From assembly GCA_034440615.1 (NCBI GenBank), contig JAOTOM010004043.1:107501-171500 (forward strand): DNA of 64,000 nucleotides, written 5' to 3'. Positions 11,770 to 24,649 of this stretch are shown in pieces. This DNA comes from Ashinkailepas kermadecensis (Eukaryota; Arthropoda; Thecostraca; Neolepadidae). A program made the translations under genes and the position numbers. Under the pieces are notes generated by a model. It searched no databases. It was not told the origin of the DNA and saw nothing but the letters and a program-made list of their open reading frames with translations. Position 1 is the first letter of the stretch; each line of letters begins with the position of its first letter.

Positions 11770-13105
11770 CTCCATAGAAGCTGTAGACTGTATGTGAAGC
11801 AGTGTGAACACTGAAGATCTAAAGTGAATTTTAGCGGAGTTTATAGAGTAAGTTAGCTGGAGTGTGTTGAATCTAAATGATTCAGCCTGACAATCTGAGC
11901 TTGCCGAGTGAAGACACTGCAAGCTTCGAGTTTTTTCGACTCCAAAGCTCGTGGTGTTGATAAGGTATGCAGAGTTTCTAGAGTACGTGAGATCTGCAGG
12001 GCTGGTGAGCTCATCATTTTGCTGGGGCCTCACTAAGCCGAGCCATTAGGATGGCTCTGGAGGTCGCTCTGGTCTGCATTAATATTTGTTTACCGCGCGA
12101 GTCCTCGGCGCGGAGCCGTGTGTGTATATGCGGCGGCGTTCACTTCACCGCCGGTCTGTTGAGCAAGCACGTGCTTGGCGAGGCTTGCCAGAGTATGGCC
12201 TAGGTCTCAGTTGGCCAGCGTGTTGGGTGCTGACGTGTCGGCCGGGCCAAGCCGGCACTGAGGCGGGTTTCCAGCGTGTCCAGACGTGTAAGCTGACCTA
12301 CCAACGCTTTGAGACGATTATAAGCTGGACTGTAGGCGTTTCTGGACGGTCCTAGGTGGCGCGCCACTCACCAGCGTGTCGGGACAGTTCTACAGACGGG
12401 ACAGTGGTTGTTCTAATGTTGTTCACCAGTGTTGCGACAGTTATGTGGTTGTTAACCAGTGCGACGACGGTCGTGACGGTCAGGAGGATCCGTTCCGTCT
12501 TCAAGTCTAAGGTGGATCGCCAACGCGGCAGGCCAATTATAAATATCATAACTCAGCCCCGGAGCCCAGCAATGACGGATATGTCCGCGGTCATGCAAGA
12601 TAGTTTGTCAAGGAGCTGCGAAAACATTGGCTCGTGTCACCCCGTCATGTCATGTCCTGTTTGTAATCATCTTGTGAGAACACACGTGCATGCCTCCCAT
12701 CGGCCACTCGGCCCAGCTGGCCAACAGGGCTCCACACTGGCATTCAAATGGTGTGAATCACACCCTACTGCTGACAGACAGCCCTGGCCAGATTGGGTGG
12801 AGAAAAAGGGACATATAAGGGTAAGCCATTCCATTGACTTGGCGACCTTGTGCCCGTTACACAGGGTGGATCCGTTCCGTTCGATTCGACTTCAACTCAG
12901 AGCCAAACTGTCCGCCCTGAAGTGGCACTGTTCAGCACAGCGTGCGCTTGACACAGTCCTTGGCACGGTCCTTGGCACGCCGGTAGGCTCCCGGTGTGAA
13001 GCGAGCTGGCTCTACGCGCGTCGATGGGCCGCCGGTCGGGCCGGTTTTTGCGTCGCTCGGCCTTGGCAACGTCATGACGGAGCGAACGACACTGAAGTCG
13101 TGACC
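11770..13105. other. Intronic stretch without a recognised feature
   Basis: An open frame of 268 codons ends in the following minisatellite but shows no domain, and its composition does not look coding. Confidence 0.45.
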
Positions 13106-14080
13106 GGGCGGACAACGTGGCCGTCTGGGCGGACAACGCGACCGTCTGGGCGGACAACGTGACCGTCTGGGCGGACAGCGTGGCCGTCTGGGCGGACATT
13201 TGGACGGCTGGTCACGGGTACAACGAGACCGGGAGGGCAGCATGGCCGTCTGGGCGGACAACGAGGCTGTCTGGGCGGACACCGTAGCCGTTTGGGCGGA
13301 CAATCTGGCCGGCTGGGTGGACAATGTGGCCGTCTGGGCGGACAACGTGGCCGTCTGGGCGGACAACGTGGCCGGCTGGGTGGGCAACGTGGCCGTCTGG
13401 GCGGACAACGTGGCCGGTTGGGCGGACAACGTGGCCGTCTGGGCGGACAACGTGGCCGTCTGGGCGGACAACGTGGCCGGCTGGGCGGGCAATGTGGCCG
13501 TCTGGGTGGACAATGTGGCCGGCTGGGTGGACAATGTGGCCGTCTGGGCGGACAACGTGGCCGTCTGGGCGGACAACGTGGCCGTCTGGGCGGACAACGT
13601 GGCCGTCTGGGTGGACAACGTGGCCGTCTGGGCGGACAACGTGGCCGGCTGGGCGGGCAATGTGGCCGTCTGGGCGGACAACGTGGCCGGCTGGGTGGAC
13701 AATGTGGCCGTCTGGGCGGACAACGTGGCCGTCTGGGTGGACAATGTGGCCGGCTGGGTGGACAATGTGGCCGGCTGGGTGGACAACGTGGCCGTCTGGG
13801 TGGACAACGTGGCCGGCTGGGTGGACAATGTGGCCGTCTGGGTGGACAATGTGGCCGGCTGGGTGGACAACGTGGCCGGCTGGGTGGACAACGTGGCCGT
13901 CTGGGTGGACAATGTGGCCGTCTGGGCGGGCAATGTAGCCGGCTGGGTGGACAACGTGGCCGTCTGGGCGGGCAATGTGGCCGTCTGGGCGGACAATGTG
14001 GCCGTCTGGGCGGACAACGTGGCCGTCTGGGTGGACAACGTGGCCGGCTGGGTGGGCAATGTGGCCGTCTGGGCGGACGG
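13106..14080. repeat. 21-bp minisatellite, about 45 copies
   Basis: The unit combines GGCCGTCTGGGCGGACAACG with T, varying at a few positions (CGTCTGGGC/CGGCTGGGT, AACGT/AATGT). There is one short disruption at 13200-13240. Because 21 is a multiple of three, every frame without a stop in one unit stays open, giving frames of up to 407 codons on either strand. These are artefacts of the repeat. Confidence 0.97.
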
Positions 14081-14809
14081 GACACGTCGAGACGGGGCGA
14101 CGTGGCGGCTCGCCATCATTGTCGCGCCGCACACCTGACGGCTGCCGTTCGACACGGTGACGCCGCAGTTCCCTCAGATCGGGGACCGTTCATCAAAAGA
14201 CTCGAAAGTGGAAACGGGACCGGCTCTTACTATAGCCGACGTATTCGTAAAAGTGGCACTAAAGCAGTTATTTAAAGTGTGGAATTTCTTTTCGTTCCCT
14301 GCCTTAACAAAGGACTGCTGCCTGAGATCGGACACTGTAGCAGCTTGAACAGCATCAGAGAACGGCAGACCAGTCATTATCGACACAGGCCTGTTGTCAG
14401 GTGGCTTGTGGCTCGTCAGGCGACTTAAGCCACCTCAACCGCCGATACACATTGAAGGCCGATCAGCCGGCTGACAGTGAGGCCAACCGGGCCGGGCCCA
14501 ACGGCGGTGCCAGTTCAGCCGTCACCCGGAACGGTACACCTGTCCCGATTACCTGCCATGACGAGGCCCGGGCCGGCCGGCCGCTTTGTGCGACGCCAGC
14601 CAATACTTCAACCGCCGGTCGGGCCCAGGGAGCTGTACAGTGGAGCGGCACTCACGGACTGTCGAGGCTGGCCGGCCCTGCCCGGCTCGGTCGGCATTGT
14701 GCTGCTCGGCAATGGGTGGTGTTCAGACCGGTACAGGTCAGGCCGGTCCCGCGCGCCTCCGCGCGCCGCGCGACCATGTCTGTGGCTGGCTTGGTCAGGT
14801 CGGTCCGCT
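14081..14809. other. GC-rich intronic stretch without a recognised feature
   Basis: No domain or repeat was identified. Open frames on both strands run into the adjacent arrays. Confidence 0.4.
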
Positions 14810-15485
14810 GTCAAGGCGTGCCGATGTCAGGGCGTGCCCTACTGTCAGGACGGTGTCGCTGTCAGGACGTGCCCCGCCGTCAGGACGTGCCCCACTGTCA
14901 GGCCGGCCCCGCGTCAGGATAGTGTCGCTGTCAGGACGTGCCCCACTGTCAGGATAGTGTCGCTGGGTAGGAGTCGCCGTCAGGACGTGCCCTACTGTCA
15001 GGATAGTGTCGCGGTAGGCGCCCGCCGTCAGGACGTGCCCCGCCGTCAGGACGTGCCCCACTGTCAGGATAGTGTCGCTGTCAGACGTGCCCCACTGTCA
15101 GGATAGTGTCGCTGTCAGGACGTGCCCCGCCGTCAGGACGTGCCCCACTGTCAGGATAGTGTCGCTGTCAGGACCTGCCCCGCCGTCAGGGCGTGCCCTA
15201 CTGTCAGGATAGTGTCGCTGTCAGGACGTGCCCCGCCGTCAGGACGTGCCCCGCCGTCAGGACGTGTCCCACTGTCAGGACGTGTCCCACTGTCAGGACG
15301 TGTCCCACTGTCAGGACGTGCCCCGCTGTCAGGACGTGTCCCGCTATCAGGATAGTGCGCTGTCAGGACGGTGTCGCTGTCAGGACGTGCCCCGCCGTCA
15401 GGACGTGTCCCACTGTCAGGACGTGTCCCACTGTCAGGACGTGCCCCACTGTCAAGACGTGCCCCACTGTCAGGACGTGCCGCCG
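14810..15485. repeat. 18-bp minisatellite with two interleaved unit types
   Basis: The main unit is GTCAGGACGTGCCCCACT or its CGCC variant. It alternates irregularly with GTCAGGATAGTGTCGCT units in the first half. The last part is nearly pure 18-bp tandem. Confidence 0.95.
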
Positions 15486-16433
15486 TGTCCGGGCGTCACG
15501 GGCTGCCTCACCGTCGCCTGTGGTCCCACCGACCCGTTCTGACCATCGGGATGCCTTCGCTTGACGTATCATCCCGCCCCACATAACGTCCCAGGCGTGC
15601 TGTGCGAGGCATGTCACTCGTTGCCCGTGAACTCCCAGGAGTGCCTTCCCGACATGCTTTCCTCTCGCCTCGCCGCATACCAGCGCGGTGCTGGCTGCGC
15701 TCTTTTGTGTCACGCCTGTCCCTCCACGTGGCGTCTCGCAGTGGCGGTGCAGAAGACTGCCTCCGGCACCGCTGGCGCTGAGAGGTGTGGCAGCTGCGGA
15801 GGACGGGCCAGCAGAAGGTTCGGGTGTACACTGTACACTGTGTACTCTACACCCACCTCCAACTCTGAAGCTGATGGTGATGCCAACCCAGCCACGAAAC
15901 TTTCTGCACCGCTTTCCTTCCATGCTCGATTCCGGGATCCGGTACTGACACTGGCACTGGTGTTTGTGTACGGCTTAGCAGGGCAGTGGAACGTAAGCGT
16001 TTCATGTGAAGAAAATAGTAGGCTATTGTCCCAAGCAATTTAAAAATCCAACCTCCTCCCTCAGTCATCTTTCTGAAGTCCACGTTGGATTGCATTCCCC
16101 ACCCCCTTCCGAACTTGACAAGCGCTCCTACGCCGCCGCTGACAGTGAACGACACAGACACTGACACTGACACTGGTCGACTCGCGAAGGCTGCGGTAGT
16201 GTCGTCAAATGGCGTCACGGCAGTTGATGGCGTCTGGGTGATGTCGGTCGGTCGGCCGGCCGGCCTGCAGTGCGGGGACGAGGCGTGCTCAGGTCTCGAG
16301 TTCAACGGCACGACATGGCTAAGCCTGCACGAGACGTCACGCGCGTGACGTGACGTGCCACGTGTGGTGTTGCGCCTATGCTGGGAGCGAAGTACGTAAC
16401 GGATGGGTGTCCCTGTCAGGGTTAAGGAAACAG
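15486..16433. other. Intronic stretch without a supported gene
   Basis: It has overlapping open frames without domains and a small GACACTGACACTGACACTG run at 16154-16173. Confidence 0.4.
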
Positions 16434-16700
16434 GCTGTTCCTGTTTTTTGCCATCCAGAACATTATCCTCTCCAAAAAGTTACCCTCTCATTTTTTATTT
16501 TGTTGATGAATGGTACTGTTTAACAATGATCTGCTCTGTGATTGAGTTCTCAAGATGCACTGAAAAGTGCAAGCTGAGATTTTGGTGTCACATGTTTGAA
16601 GAAACATGTCCTCTCCTTATTCGATCATCCAAACATTTTCCTCTCCTCATCAAGGAATACAAAATGGAAATCCAACCCTGGTGTGGGGATAAAGTTACGG
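16434..16700 (+). repeat. Dispersed repeat of about 270 bp (inverted partner 27595-27872)
   Basis: Blocks such as CATCCAGAACATTA(T/C)C, TGGTACTGTT and a TCCTCTCC...ATTCGAT segment recur in the opposite orientation at 27595-27872. The two translations keep similarity in the same frame around a P(L/Y)xI(K/Q)(E/D)Y motif, so a decayed coding part is possible. No known family was recognised. Confidence 0.6.
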
Positions 16701-16876
16701 GTAGATACAGACATGCGTGGAATTGGAGAGACTTCTTGTGATACAAGTGCATCCCAAACCTGGGATCTCAAACTTCCGCAGTGCATTCCCAACTTTCCCG
16801 TAATAAATGGATTGCCGTGCCTGAAAGTGGCACCCTAAACACGCACCCTAAAACTCAACGAACCGGCCGACCGAAC

Positions 16877-17801
<925 letters not shown>

Positions 17802-17802
17802 C

Positions 17803-19871
17803 TTCACCCATCCCTCTTAGCAAGTCATGATTGCTAAAGTTATAAGTGATTCCGCCGGTGAGCATCCACGATGAAAAACAAAGTTCTTCCGGTTATCGAA
17901 CAGAGTTGAGCCGTATATGCAACATATTTAGGGGCTGAATGTGGAGCGGATTTAACAGTGGTGCATGAACAGGCTCGACAGCTGCCTTTGGAGCAGCACC
18001 GAGCGGTCAGATGACGCACCTGCCGCGCCTCGCACCAGCCCATGCCGCTCGGCTACAGGACAGGTTTACTGAGCGGCGGCGACTGTCGGCGGGCGGCGCG
18101 CAGTGCCCTCGGCTGGGCGGTATGCCCGCCCACGCTCTGATCTATCACGTGCACATCGCGCCGACCATGGCTCGGCATTCCCTGCGCGCGTCGACGGTTG
18201 CGAAAGGCGGCCGGCCTGACTGGGCGGCCGCACGTCCGCCGGCCGGTGGGCCTCGGTTGGCCGGCACGCGAGCGGACGAGCCGCCGCGCGGCCGGTCGCC
18301 GTCGAAAGCGACCCGTGCGTGCAGCGGTCGCATGTCCGGCGACGGCCGAACCACGTGCGTGCGTCGTGCACGCACGTGCACCGCTCTGCCGGTCAGAGAG
18401 GAAGAGAGAGCATTGGTGTCGGCGGTGTGCGCGCGGCTCGGCTCTTTCAGCGCCGACTGCGTGCTGGGCGATGGGTGTTTTGCCACGAGTGGGGGCGGAA
18501 GACGGCGCGGTTGGATCACCCCGCCCTCTCCCACTCCCTCCCCATCCAACCTCGTCAATACATCGGACGTTCGGCCTCCATAGGTGGGTTGCGCAGAGCT
18601 GGCGAGCCGCACTCACTGACCGTGCAGCGCGCTGCTGCCGAACGCTGCCGGACAGCGGCGACCTGGTCCGACCACTCGGCGGCCATCGCTCAATTTCCGC
18701 TCGTGTCGGTCCGATTATGGCGCGATGCTGCCGAACTCGGCGGACTTGTTGCGGCCTCTGGATGGCTGCTAGTTGATGCGAAGCAGGTCGATCCAGCTGG
18801 CGACACCGGGTGGTGAAGGTGTGCAGCACAGCCCGGGCTCATTTTCCCCGTGCTTGTTGCAGGGTTTCCCTATGGGGAAATCACGTGCTTGTCATGTATG
18901 ATCTGGGACCGGCGTCGGGATGTCGTACGATTTGGAACTTGTTCTCGACATGTATTTCCATTCGAACTGCGAGTGCAGCCGAAGGTATTTCCACCGAGTA
19001 TCGAATGTGTGCGGCTGGATGCTGAATGTGAAGCTGGTGTAAAGCCTAGATGGTAAAACGAAATATTTCTGGTTGTTTTCTGACGGCCTGCAAACCGATG
19101 TACATCTTCAGGACGGGCGTAGGTAACCTAGGATGAGCCGGTCGGTCGATCGGTCGGTCGCGTTCCCGTCACTACACCATGACTCAGGTGGAGCAGACCT
19201 CAAATTGGCACATCGATCATCTACCTCTGCAGAGCTCTGCAGAAGACGTCCAAGTGCGTCGTAATGACTGGCCGTTGTCAGCAGCTCCCCTCTGTGCATG
19301 GACCTACGAGTAGAATGTGACCAGAGACGATGTCCATACACCATGGTCCCTGCAGGTCAGAAGCTTCAGGCTGGCCGGCTGGCTGGCTGGTCACCCCAAA
19401 GTGCTGGTTTGTGTCATCATCGAGCTGTGTTATGTTGTTCTGGCCGCCGCACAGCGTTTCATCTGTTATTTTCTGACCGAAGTCGGTTCGGCTGAGATCG
19501 GCCCCCGAGCCAGTGGAGACTGAACGACTGACTTACAACACGCTCGTAGTCCTGCACTGACTCGCTATCTCTCCGCGAAGCCTCACTATCTCTCCGCGAA
19601 GCCTGGCCACCTTTCCGTGACTGCTTGCGATTTCCGGGCAGTTCCGGGCAGACGCTGAGCGACTCGGCCGCAGCTCGGCCTGGGCGCCATTTTCGGCACT
19701 GTCGCGCCATTACCGCGCCAGATGAGTTTGTGTTGGATCCGGCGAAGCCGCCGGGGCAGGTGTTTTTGCGGTCGCCTCGGTCGGCAGCCTCATCCCGCCA
19801 AACGAGCGGCAGGTCGGCGGCGGCCCGCCGGCGCGCGCGAGTTATGGCGCGCCCGGCGACTGCTGTCGCTG
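17803..19871. other. GC-rich, CpG-dense intronic stretch
   Basis: The 18.0-18.8 kb and 19.6-19.9 kb parts are very GC- and CpG-rich with open frames on both strands, none with a domain. It could be an unmethylated CpG-rich segment; nothing decisive is visible. Confidence 0.4.
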
Positions 19872-19876
19872 GCGGA

Positions 19877-19931
19877 TGAGTGTTTTTGGTGGTGCGGGAG
19901 TGTTTTTGGTGGTGGAGAAGTGTTTTTGGTG
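19877..19931. repeat. Short GTGTTTTTGGTGG repeat
   Basis: Three copies of GAGTGTTTTTGGTGG-like sequence lie at about 20-bp spacing. Confidence 0.8.
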
Positions 19932-20526
19932 GCCTCGCCGTCGCCCCCGGCGTGCCCCGATGTATATCTTGGAGCTGTTTCGCTGTTTGTGTTCACGAGC
20001 CAGTTGTGGCGCTCTGGCGACTGATTGGCGGCAAACGATTGCATGGATGTATTCTCTGGGGAGGGGTGGGTGTGACATACCCCGCCCCATATTTTTATCC
20101 GATCTTAAACATGAACCCTATGGTGTTGGCTGGAAATAATTGGCCTAAAATGGGCTTGCTCCCACCCCAGTTTTGTTTAGCTGCTCCTGCACCCATAGGT
20201 GATGGTCGCAGTCGCGCTGTCCTACAGTCAGCTGACAATGTGGGACAATCAGCTGACTTGGTGGAAACAGGACAGAAAAGGACGGTGTCCTAGGTTCGTT
20301 ATCTATAACTGTGTCCTCTATGCAAAACATCCTCTCTTGCCTTGTTCAAATGTCGAATGCTGCTGTTTGAGAATGAAATGGTGCAAACTTACTGCTCTTT
20401 GATAGCATTCTTCTAACTTCTGGGTACTCCAGCTTCTCACGACTTTCACTGCCGTAATGCTATATTGTGTAGTTCTTGAAGAAAACTAGTGTTACCGTGC
20501 CCGTTCTTGGATTGATTCCTGATGCT

Positions 20527-20585
20527 ATTCCTTCCTTCCTTCCTTCCTTCCTTCCTTCCTTCCTTCCTTCCTTCCTTCCTTCTTT
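20527..20585. repeat. TTCC tetranucleotide microsatellite
   Basis: About 14 CTTC-type units end in TTTC units. Confidence 0.96.
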
Positions 20586-21107
20586 CTTTCTTAGCTGATA
20601 AATCAATTCATTGCTCCAAAGTCCGGAGGTACAAGAAGGAATTGCTAAATGAGAACAGCGAAAACAAGTATTCAGAATTTCTCTGTCAAACACAATTATC
20701 GTCTCCAAATTCAAGATTTCAACATACATAATCATACTCCAGGAGGGAGCCAATATGGTTGGGCAGCCGACTGACACAGTCAGCCAGTCAGCTGTCGTGC
20801 CGAGTTAATTAGCTGTCGTCGGCGAGGGGAGCCATGGGTGGAGCGGCCCGTGCATCGGGAGCTCGAGCCTCCCCTACCAACTATTTCCACCTGAACGATT
20901 AGGACTACGGGCGTAAGCTGTGTCGAACTGAGCTTGAAACAGGTTGAGCCCCTCGCCCCACCCTCCCCTCTCGCCGCACGCCAATCATTTTAGAAACGTT
21001 CGATCCATATGGGAGGCAGTCGGCTGTCGTGGAAAGATAGGAAGTTGGCGAATAGAACAGGATATCTCCTGGATCTTATAATTTGATTCTATGATCCGAT
21101 ATATATT

Positions 21108-21108
21108 C

Positions 21109-21190
<82 letters not shown>
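21108..21190. repeat. AT microsatellite
   Basis: A run of about 40 AT units with a single ACATAT interruption at 21121. Confidence 0.97.
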
Positions 21191-21194
<4 letters not shown>

Positions 21195-21224
21195 CCAATT
21201 GTATCCGCTGGTAGGATAGTACAA

Positions 21225-21600
21225 TCAGCTGTTGCGCTGCCTAGCCTTATTAAGTTGACGTGATGCCAACTTTAAGTCACACGTCAGTAGGTGAAGCTGG
21301 ACGACGTGTCTGTTTTTCCGCTCGCTCCATGAACCATTTCTGTGGATAGGAACGTAGAATGATCTACTTACTGGCAGGGTTGATGTGAACGGACGCGATG
21401 ATCGCCGAGCATTCCAGTCGGAGCTTGTGGTGGCGTGTTTGCTTGAGCCGTTCTGCCATTTCGTTGCCGTTCCAGCGATTGTTGACTGCCTTGAGGCAAT
21501 CTTGCGCCGATGGTATTGGGTCGTTGGTTGAGCTTTGCGATCATATCCAATCAGCTCTTTCTGTAGAATTTCAATATCACTTTCTGACAGCATCGTATTA
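21225..21600 (-). pseudogene. Possible frameshifted coding remnant, unknown family
   Basis: The minus strand opens at 21593 with MLSESDIEILQKELIGYDRK. After a shift of frame near 21500, a second segment reads AVNNRWNGNEMAERLKQ and LRLECSAIIASVHIN, then meets a GTAAGT donor-like site near 21371. The charged, helical look of both parts suggests former protein-coding DNA with one frameshift. I do not recognise the family. It lies just left of a composite mobile element and antisense to plexin. Confidence 0.3.
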
Positions 21601-22605
21601 AACTTTTTCCCTTGATGTCACGGTCCGGGTAGAGTGAAGCTATTTCACCGGGAATAAAGTAAGCCATTTCACCGGGACCCCGCCAAAGTTGGTGCCATAT
21701 ATAGTGCGCAATCGGTGGAAATTCCAGCTCAACTGAACACAGCTGATTTATAATGGAGGTGCGCTCCCGTTCTGGAGAAGTGAACGGTGGAATTTGTCGT
21801 ACCAGCTATGCTGGCACCTCTAGCTTCAGCCGAGGTGCACGAATCTGTGCCGGTCCAGCATTGTCTTCGAAGTGACGTGAGGCTATATGGCTAAGGCTCA
21901 CGACATGGTCACCAGTAGGGTTGGAAAATTCCCAAAAGTAAAAATTCAGCTGGAGCTTATTTTAGGCTTGTTTCGTGCAGTTTAGTTGTTGGTAGTTCAT
22001 GCACAAAAAACGGTGTGATCTAATCTATTTTAGTTTTTGCATGGCAGGCCTTCGAATTAACCCTATTCGTTGCTGGCTGTCCGCAGGTATACGGTAAGTT
22101 GCTGGGCAGAGGGGAGGGGCAGAATCTGCCCCTATACGATCTCGGCATCCGCTTGCCCTAGAGACTCCAGAGTGGGCTCAAACGAACCATCGTGGTCTAA
22201 ACTACACGATGGATGCCCCAAAAGCGAAAAATTTGGCAGGGGCGCAGTCAGGGAACGGAAAATGGGGAAAGTCGGTGTTTACGGCTCTGGGGCATTTGGC
22301 CCCTATAACTCCGATTCTTTTGGTACAAATCAGCTGAATTGTAGATAACGAAGTTTCCGATGTTGCCAAGAAAATATATGACACCTAAAAATTTGACAAT
22401 CCAAAATTTAAAAAAATCAATTTTCTTTAAAAAATTGAAAACATTTTTTTTTCGAAAAGAATATGGTCCAAAACACCTGATGCATTTCGAGTCAAAAATC
22501 GTATAAACACCGGCGTAACACCAGCTACAGGATGGACACACCAAAAGCGAAAATTTCACTTCACTCACTTTTCAATGTATTTCACTTTTCCATGTATTTA
22601 AGGCA

Positions 22606-23256
22606 TCATATAAAGTCGAACATGCCCGGTTCGGGCTGGCTCGTGGGCTGTGGGAGAGAGTCGCTGGGGTTAGAGGGGTCGGTAGCGCTGGCCCCAGCAG
22701 GTACGATACCCTCGTTGGGGAGTGGTGCGACGGCGGGGGGTCGGCAGGGTCGGCGAGGTCGGCCTCCTCCTCGGCCTGTGGCGCTGGCTCGGCAGTGGGG
22801 ACTGGCTGCTGTTACTTGCATGCAGCGTGGGCTGTCCACCCTTCGCACTGCGGGTGGAAGGTCATCCCCGACCAGCAGCACACAAAGCAGGAGGTCTCCC
22901 TGGTGTACATACAGTTCGTCTCCTCGTGGGATAACCGAGTGCACTTTCATAGTGCCAGGGACAGGGAGCTTTCCCATCGCCTCCAGCTCCTCCGCAGCCC
23001 GCGTCACCTCCTCCGGGGTGACGAGCAGGTACGTCACCGTTGGCTCCTGCTTCCTGCCCCAGTTGAAGAAGTCTTTGGCCGACTTGATCAGCTCTTGGTT
23101 CTTCTTCACCGCCAGGTCGGCCGAACGCTTGACGGTACCACCCACTCCATTTGCCGTGCCCACTCTCGAAATAACTCGAACTCGAAATAACATCACACGC
23201 CCCCTCAGTGGCAGAAGCAGGGGGAAGGGGCGCGTGGGCCGGTCACCCACACCCAA
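22606..23256 (-). pseudogene. Transposon-associated protein remnant (NGVGGTVKR-type domain)
   Basis: The minus strand has a 216-codon open frame containing NGVGGTVKRSADLAVKKNQE, a region around FFNWGRKQEPTVTYLLVTPE, and PVPGTMKVHSVIPRGDELY. This resembles the conserved (S)HGKG..DG.GG..KR region found in multicopy, transposon-like uncharacterised metazoan proteins (family knowledge; function uncertain). Two frameshifts are visible. The GHGK part lies in the next frame just upstream, and the Cys-rich continuation (SCFVCC, FHPQCEGW) lies in another frame after about residue 118. The rest of the frame is proline-rich and probably not original. It lies within the composite element and is antisense to plexin. 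Confidence 0.55.
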
Positions 23257-23696
23257 GATGGCGATTTTGGCAAAAAATTGGATTCAAGTGATGTGTTCGT
23301 AATCCAAGCATATTTTATTATAAAATTGTTTAAACGACGCCTTACATCGCAAGCTATTCAAATCCGATGAGTTTGTCAAGATCGGAGAATTTTGCCCCCC
23401 AGACAATTTCCCCAAAAAAACCAAGATGAGCTTCTGGATCCGCCCCTGCCTCCGCCCCCCGGGCCGTCGGTCGACAGTCGAGATCTGTACGGTGGCAGGC
23501 ACTGAAAAGTACCGCTCCCAGCCCACCTCCCCGGTAGCCGGTCGATCCACTACGTAAATTATGGGTTTCCCCACCCCCTCCCCCAACCCCTAACACCCCT
23601 GTCTGGCTACGGGACTACGGGATCTCCGATCGCGGGGAAGGTAAAACATACGCCCGCTATAACACCGGGCGTCTGGATCCCGCTGCAAGCTGTCAG

Positions 23697-24210
23697 AAAT
23701 CTGACGTATAAATCTGACGTATAAATCTGACGTATATATCGCACGGCGCAGTCAAAGGCCTATAGCTATGGTAATTCCTAATTTATACTTGATCTGATTG
23801 ATCATATCGTATTCAAACCATGTCAGCTTTGGGGTATAATTATGGTTAACATGTATTTTATTTAGTTTCTGAGATATGCGTCTGACGTATAAATTTTCAT
23901 TAACGGTGACGGTCATTTCTGTGTGAGGCTTTTGGGGCTGGAACCTTTTAGGGTCCATTGATATCAAATTTCTTGATAGAAATGTGTAAAAATATAGTTT
24001 CGCTAAATAATTAGTGTGTTATGGTCAGAAGGCATAATACATTTTCCCCATGAAATTCTAGATGTATATCTGACGTATAAACCTTTGGTTCGATTGGACA
24101 TCTTATTCGAAGGTACCAAAAAACAGCGATGGTCGTATAATTGCATGGAATCCCTCATACGGAACCCACATGTGTCTATATGATTGTAAAAAGATACATT
24201 TCGCATAACA
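23697..24210. repeat. Degenerate repeat with TCTGACGTATAAA motifs
   Basis: TCTGACGTATA(A/T)A occurs three times in tandem at 23699-23738 and again near 23881 and 24069. Flanking blocks (TTTCGC.TAA.AAT, GGTGAC..TCATTTC) also recur, pointing to diverged repeats of roughly 200 bp in the right half of the composite element. Confidence 0.55.
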
Positions 24211-24596
24211 ATCATTAAAATAGGATCAAAGCAGCTTTATTCAAATGAATTCTGAAATTGGACATCGAAAAAGGCAATTTTTGGGCATTTTTCAAACTTT
24301 GCCGTCAAATTACTCACATAAATAATGATCCCACATATACAAAAGTATAGTGTCCTAAATCCGTCTTGATGAGCTCTATCCATTTGTACAGGTTTCTGAA
24401 ATGTTTTGACCAAAGTGTAGATTTGCTGAGCAAAAGACACCAATTTATGTAAATGGTGACCATTTCGTGAGCCTTAGCCATATGATCAACATGGTCAATG
24501 CGCCCGAAAGCCCAAATATCTAACTAACGAAGTGACGTGAGCTATGCTCCAACCCGGTGTCGCCGACGGCGACGAGCCATGCACGCGCTGACCTGA

Positions 24597-24633
24597 CCCG
24601 ACTCGACCCGACCCGACCCGACCCGACCCGACG
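24597..24633. repeat. GACCC pentanucleotide microsatellite
   Basis: About seven CGACC units, the first ones degenerate. Confidence 0.9.
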
Positions 24634-24649
24634 TCACAGTCGCTATCGT

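Larger units (their letters stand above)
21868..24545. mobile_element. Composite mobile element with terminal inverted repeats, SINE-like tail and target-site duplication
   Basis: Outer direct repeats CGAAGTGACGTGAG(G)CTAT lie at 21868-21886 and 24528-24545 and differ by one G. Inside them is a 29-bp inverted repeat (21885-21913 and 24455-24483; 28 of 29 match). Between the right inverted repeat and the right duplication lies a 43-bp tail (24484-24526) with GGTCAATGCGCCCGAAAGCC, matching the 3' tail of SINEs in this window. The interior holds a transposon-type protein remnant on the minus strand and degenerate AT-rich repeats. The tail and long duplication suggest retroposition; the inverted ends suggest a DNA element. 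The class is unresolved. Confidence 0.6.

Noticed and set aside
12932..14155. Open frames of 300-400 codons on both strands at the 21-bp array
   Set aside because: They consist only of the repeat unit, exist in most frames, and arise because the unit length is a multiple of three.
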